Source of the DNA: Bacteriovoracaceae bacterium
Lineage (GTDB): Bacteria > Bdellovibrionota > Bacteriovoracia > Bacteriovoracales > Bacteriovoracaceae
Assembly (NCBI GenBank): GCA_023954595.1
Contig: JAGSHJ010000069.1
Location: forward strand, 1-10,741
Direction of reading: 5' to 3'
DNA: 10,741 nucleotides
Positions 7,134 through 10,741 of the stretch are shown here, one piece after another. The position numbers and the translations under genes are program-made. The first letter of the stretch is position 1; every line of letters begins with the position of its first letter. The notes beneath the pieces are model-generated. The model saw only the letters and a program-made list of their open reading frames with translations. It did no database searches and was not told the origin of the DNA.

Positions 7134-9359
7134 ATGAAAAACATTTTAAGCTTTGTCTTTATTGCAAAGCTCTTTTTGCTAACCAGCTGTGGTGATTTAT
7201 TCATGGGTAAGCAAAAAGAGACTAGTATGTCTCAGCTTTTAAGTTGTTCACTAGACCCGTCATCGCTATCAAAAGTATTTACCGAAAATATTAAAGGCGA
7301 TCTTCTATGCCTTGAGGAAAGCCTGCACCTATTCGTGGATGTTGTTAAGACAGACCGTCCTGGAACTCTTTCCTATAGAGAACTCACTTCATATGTGCAA
7401 AAGAACTTGGAAGATGTTGACACAAATCTTTTAGAAGCTCTAAAGGGCTTTTTTCAGCTTAACTCACTTCTAAGTGGCGATGATCCTATGTACGTTAAAA
7501 AAGAGAACGTTAAGGGACTTATCAAGATGTTGGTTCTAGTAAATGAGCTGATGGTTAATAACAATATCTATGAGTACTTTACATCAAAAAAGCCTACGAC
7601 TTACGATCAACACTTGGAGAGAAAATCAATTGTCTTCAATGTCTTTTCAAATATGGAAAAAGCTCTTAGCGAGTTTTTTAAGGCCAATAACAATGAAATC
7701 AATCTTGTTGATTTTCTAGCACACTTCAAAGGTGTTGATGCCGAGGTGGTTAAGGCCAGCTCTGCGATGCTGTTTGTTAAGACGGCGTTTCTAGGTGGAG
7801 AGAAGGAAGTATTAACTGCTAAAGAACTTAGAAGGTTAATGCTCATGCTTGCTGATGCAGGCAAGATTATATTTGATATTGTTAAGCTTCCAAATGTTGA
7901 GCATTCAACTAATGAGCGAGAAGAGATTGTTGAGAGTCTAAAAGAAAACTTTGAGACTATTGTTGTAAACATTAGACCACAGGCCGAAAAAGGTCTTCCA
8001 ATTTTTGATCTAGATGACATTAAAGCACTTATTGACGCGTATCTGCCAGAGTACAGTTCAATCTTTAAATATAGAAAAAGTATTCTTAAGGCCAAAGAGA
8101 TTTTCTTAGGTAGTGCAAGTGAAACCTTCACAAGTGAAGAACTAAGAATTCTTCTACAAGATATTGTGCTTTTAAACCTTAAAAGAGGGGCATTCTTCTA
8201 CAAGGCCTATGCTGCCAATGCGGCAATCTTGGATGAAAATAAACCTATTAAAAGAAGCCTTCCTTATATATTTGCATCAAATTCGGTTGAACGACAGTTT
8301 AAAAAAGACTTCAACCGCATAGCCCAAGACTATAGGTTTTTTCCTGATGAAGATTTTGTTGCAACTTTTACCAGTGGCATAGATAGATCCGCGTGGGGGA
8401 TGTTCACAATTTCAGTCTTGGAAGATTTGACCACGAGAGTGTTTGAGCATTATACGAAAAAAGATGAAAAGGCCTATGGCGGTTATAAGCTCTCTCAAAA
8501 GCAGATGGCCAATATCTTGGTTGATTTTAAAGATGTTTTGACTGGTTCAGGACTGGCCTTTCCGGACAAAGAAGCAAACACAGCAGAAACAATTACCCTG
8601 ATGACTAGTTTGTTTCAAAATCAATCAGACGGAAAAGGTAATGATATTGAGGTTAATGAAACTGTTGAGTTTCTAGTTACCCTCGGTAGTGCGTTTCAAA
8701 TTTCTAATAGCGCATACAACGAGCTTCAAAATAAGTGTGAATTAGATGAAAAAGGCCGCATTGGTACTGGGTGCTTTAAGTCGCAGTTTGCTTCAGTATT
8801 TGATTTGGAAATTCAAGATACAAGAAGTCCTCGCAAGTACGATGAGTATTTTCCAGGAATCGCCAAGTACGCTAGAGGTTTAAGTGAAACTGAGGTTGAA
8901 ACTTTTATGACAAGAGTCGAAACCTTCTCAAGGGCTTGTGCCTACTATGATGATGGTGAGTCGATCCCTATGAGTAAAGGTGATTTCTTTTTGATTTTTG
9001 CAGGACTTATCAATATGGAATCTACTTATATAAGATTTAATAAGGGAGATTATCCTGGTGCAGAGCCAAATGAGGTTCTAGATCCTTCAGAGTTGAACAA
9101 GGCCTTTAAAGAGGTTTATAAAAAAGCTATTGAGGCCGGCGTTCCATCATATTTAGAGTACGCAGCTCCTGATGTTTTTAGGTTTCTACTAGATAAAGGT
9201 AGAGAGCCTTCAATAAGTGAGATGGTACTTAGAGTTGCAATTGCCGGGTATCCAAATATCACTGCTGATAGGAACTCTGTTGCAGGTGTACTTAAAGTAA
9301 TCTCAGAGGGGTCTGAGGCAAAAAAATCAAACCCTTATCCATGTGAAGAGCTGCGCTAA
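7134..9359 (+). CDS. Large lipoprotein with repeated EF-hand-like helix-loop-helix units, function unknown
   Basis: A 741-aa product with a type II signal peptide: MKNILSFVFIAKLFLLTSC, lipobox LTSC with lipidated Cys19. The following Gly-Asp has Asp at +3, not the +2 inner-membrane retention signal, so outer-membrane location is likely. The rest is helical and shows a recurring pattern of a polar turn, a hydrophobic residue, three residues, Glu/Asp and a helix: about residues 72-88, 113-133, 183-197, 220-237, 284-301, 325-342, 445-464, 496-514, 605-622, 643-658 and 687-700. The second unit of each pair is the most alike (LGGEKEVLTAKELRRL versus LGSASETFTSEELRIL). The turns resemble EF-hand loops (hydrophobic at position 8, acid at 12), but most lack the full set of Asp ligands, so calcium binding is uncertain. 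A GAGG-type ribosome binding site and the 17-nt gap tie it to the barrel gene. No named family recognised. Confidence 0.8.
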   Translation: MKNILSFVFIAKLFLLTSCGDLFMGKQKETSMSQLLSCSLDPSSLSKVFTENIKGDLLCLEESLHLFVDVVKTDRPGTLSYRELTSYVQKNLEDVDTNLLEALKGFFQLNSLLSGDDPMYVKKENVKGLIKMLVLVNELMVNNNIYEYFTSKKPTTYDQHLERKSIVFNVFSNMEKALSEFFKANNNEINLVDFLAHFKGVDAEVVKASSAMLFVKTAFLGGEKEVLTAKELRRLMLMLADAGKIIFDIVKLPNVEHSTNEREEIVESLKENFETIVVNIRPQAEKGLPIFDLDDIKALIDAYLPEYSSIFKYRKSILKAKEIFLGSASETFTSEELRILLQDIVLLNLKRGAFFYKAYAANAAILDENKPIKRSLPYIFASNSVERQFKKDFNRIAQDYRFFPDEDFVATFTSGIDRSAWGMFTISVLEDLTTRVFEHYTKKDEKAYGGYKLSQKQMANILVDFKDVLTGSGLAFPDKEANTAETITLMTSLFQNQSDGKGNDIEVNETVEFLVTLGSAFQISNSAYNELQNKCELDEKGRIGTGCFKSQFASVFDLEIQDTRSPRKYDEYFPGIAKYARGLSETEVETFMTRVETFSRACAYYDDGESIPMSKGDFFLIFAGLINMESTYIRFNKGDYPGAEPNEVLDPSELNKAFKEVYKKAIEAGVPSYLEYAAPDVFRFLLDKGREPSISEMVLRVAIAGYPNITADRNSVAGVLKVISEGSEAKKSNPYPCEELR

Positions 9360-9385
9360 GCTGTTGAAGCCTCAATTTTTTTAAG

Positions 9386-9411
9386 GTAGTCTCTCCTTTT
9401 AGGGAGACTAC
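9386..9411 (+). promoter_or_regulatory. Hairpin covering the prfB ribosome binding site
   Basis: A 10-bp stem pairs 9386-9395 (GTAGTCTCTC) with 9402-9411 (GGGAGACTAC), one T-G pair, loop CTTTTA. The only good Shine-Dalgarno sequence for prfB, AGGGAG at 9401-9406, lies in the 3' arm, and the ATG begins 2 nt past the stem. No T tract follows, so it is not a terminator. Structure is read from sequence; a role in translational control is inferred. Confidence 0.6.
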
Positions 9412-9413
9412 TT

Positions 9414-10551
9414 ATGAGTGAAAACAACAACATCAAATTAAGCGAAATTAATTCCGAAGTCACCCGTTTCAGAGACACTCTGGATAACGTTCGGAGGTCG
9501 CTTTGACATATCTAGAAAGAATGCCCGCTTAGAAGAAATTTCAGAAATGGAGGCCTTGGAAGGCTTCTGGCTAGATGCTGATAACGCAGCAAAAATACAA
9601 AAAGAAAAATCACTACTTCAGGCGACTGTAAAAAGCTATACAGGCGTTAAAGAGCTATTGGATGAATTTGATATTCTTCAAGAGTACGCTGGTGAAGGGG
9701 ATGAAGATTCCGCTCAAGAGGCAATTGAAGTCTATGAGAAAATGAAAGACGCTGTGGGCGAGCTTGAAAAGCAATCACTTCTCTCTGAAGAGATGGATCC
9801 TAATAACGCTATCATTTCCATCAATGCTGGTGCTGGTGGTACCGAGTCTTGTGATTGGGCCGGCATGCTGCATAGAATGCTTACTCGATGGGCAGAGTCC
9901 AAAGGATTTAAAGTCGATGTCATGGATTACCAATACGGTGACTCAGCAGGCATTAAATCTGTAACAATGATGATTTCTGGTAACTTTGCCTACGGGCTTA
10001 TGAAGTCCGAGTCTGGTATTCACAGACTTGTTCGTATTTCTCCTTTTGACTCTAATGCTAGAAGACATACTTCGTTTGCTTCAGTTTTTGTTTCTCCAGA
10101 AGTGGATGACAGTATTGAAATTGAGGTTGAAGACAAAGATATCAGGATCGATGTTTATAGGTCTGGTGGTGCTGGTGGTCAGTCGGTAAACACAACTGAC
10201 TCGGCCGTTCGAATTACCCACATGCCAACTAACATCGTCGTAACATGTCAAAATGAAAGGTCCCAGCTGCAAAATAAGCAAACTGCAATGAAGGTCCTAA
10301 AGTCTCGTCTATACGAAAAAGCAATGGAAGAGAAAAGGGCCGAACAAGCAGAGGCCGAAGCTAATAAAAAAGAAATTGGATGGGGATCTCAAATACGATC
10401 CTATGTTCTACACCCTTATAAGATGGTTAAGGATCACAGAACAAACCATGAATCGGGCAATGCTGAAAAAGTACTGGATGGAGATCTGGATTCTTTTATG
10501 AAATCCTACCTGCAGTGGAGTAAATTAAGCAGCGAGGAAGAAGTTGAATAA
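9414..10551 (+). CDS. prfB: Peptide chain release factor 2, made by programmed +1 frameshift
   Basis: Recognises UAA/UGA in the ribosomal A site and triggers peptide release. The gene is read as 30 codons from ATG 9414 to CTT 9501-9503, meets an in-frame TGA (9504-9506), and continues in the +1 frame from GAC 9505 to the stop at 10549-10551, giving about 378 aa (E. coli 365). The join reads RRSL-DISRK. The anticodon-like SPF tripeptide is at residues 209-211 (VRISPFDSNARRHTSF) and the catalytic GGQ at 254-256 (GGAGGQSVNTTDSAVRITH), both four residues later than in E. coli. Conserved AGAGGTESCDWA and IGWGSQIRSYVLHPY are also present. The ribosome binding site sits in a hairpin. The next gene overlaps by 8 nt. 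An annotation starting at the internal ATG 9547 would lose the first 44 residues. Confidence 0.97.
9493..9507 (+). promoter_or_regulatory. prfB +1 programmed frameshift site
   Basis: GGAGG (9493-9497), a 3-nt spacer TCG, then CTT TGA C (9501-9507). This is the classical arrangement: an internal Shine-Dalgarno 3 nt before a slippery CTT followed by the poorly terminating TGAC. Low RF2 lets the ribosome slip to GAC and finish RF2, so the factor controls its own synthesis. Confidence 0.96.
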
Positions 10552-10741
10552 CACAGGCCAAGTAAGTTTAAACCCAGATGTTTCTGGGCTTAAAGAGTCT
10601 TCAACTTTAAAGATCAACCAATGTGCCTTGGAGAGAAGGGCTGCAGGGGAGAACATTTATCACTTTGGCTTTGGCCAATCTCCCTTCCCAATTGTTCCAC
10701 AAATAGTAGAAGGCCTTAAGGCCAATGCTCATCGAAAAGAA
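10544..10741 (+). CDS. Class I/II PLP-dependent aminotransferase, N-terminal part (partial)
   Basis: Runs off the right edge in frame; 66 residues are visible. The segment ALERRAAGENIYHFGFGQSP followed by FPIVPQIVEGLKANAH matches the N-terminal block of fold-type I aminotransferases ('G..I..LG.GqpdFP.P..v.eal'). The QSPFP wording recalls a subgroup of aspartate-aminotransferase-like enzymes. The PLP lysine and substrate-binding residues are outside the window, so the substrate cannot be named. TTG at 10544 is the best start: GAGG lies 7 nt upstream, and no ATG or GTG is placed before the conserved block with a comparable site. It overlaps the prfB end by 8 nt, suggesting translational coupling. 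Confidence 0.75.
   Translation, partial: MNNTGQVSLNPDVSGLKESSTLKINQCALERRAAGENIYHFGFGQSPFPIVPQIVEGLKANAHRKE

Noticed and set aside
7607..8131. 174-aa minus-strand reading frame inside the lipoprotein gene
   Set aside because: Low-complexity Ser/Leu-rich translation typical of the antisense of a helical acidic gene; no ribosome binding site and no recognisable domain.
9360..9385. Terminator after the lipoprotein gene at the run of T near 9375-9382
   Set aside because: No stable stem precedes the T run; the real hairpin lies after it and covers the prfB ribosome binding site, so readthrough into prfB is possible.

Overview
The window is gene-dense, low in GC (roughly 39-40 % by eye) and reads as chromosomal DNA of a Gram-negative bacterium. 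It encodes a lipoprotein with a clear lipobox, a C-terminal-Phe outer-membrane barrel candidate, and secreted proteins with Sec signal peptides. The AT-leaning codon use, a nucleotide-carrier-like transporter, several hydrolases and a run of unfamiliar envelope proteins would fit a Bdellovibrionota / Bacteriovoracales-type predator. That placement is inference, because no rRNA or marker gene settles it.

Layout. 1-2315: the C-terminal end of a polytopic transporter (ATP/ADP-carrier/MFS-like) overlaps by 4 nt the start of an M3 zinc oligopeptidase (prlC/opdA type), which is closed by a good intrinsic terminator. 2307-3655: mazG (minus) and ybeY (plus) diverge from a 53-bp gap; both are housekeeping nucleotide/RNA quality-control enzymes. 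3652-5421 (minus): a secreted subtilisin-like protease, its own terminator, then a small secreted four-cysteine protein of unknown function whose stop codon overlaps that of ybeY tail to tail. 5422-5703: a 282-bp divergent regulatory gap holding two sets of inverted repeats. 5704-9359 (plus): a putative outer-membrane beta-barrel protein (TTG start) and, 17 nt later, a 741-aa lipoprotein built from degenerate EF-hand-like helix-loop-helix repeats. These two look like one operon. 9386-10551: release factor 2 (prfB), expressed by the classical programmed +1 frameshift. The track-style ORF starting at 9547 is only the 3' part of it. A 10-bp hairpin buries its Shine-Dalgarno sequence. 10544-end: the start of a class I/II aminotransferase overlapping the prfB end.

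No CRISPR array, transposase, integrase, tRNA or rRNA was seen. The parts least explained by known biology are (i) the barrel/EF-hand-like lipoprotein operon divergent from the subtilase, with the inverted repeats between them, (ii) the hairpin over the prfB ribosome binding site on top of the frameshift, (iii) a short GC-rich patch with different codon use near the 3' end of the barrel gene, and (iv) a marked excess of the tetranucleotide GGCC across an AT-rich window.
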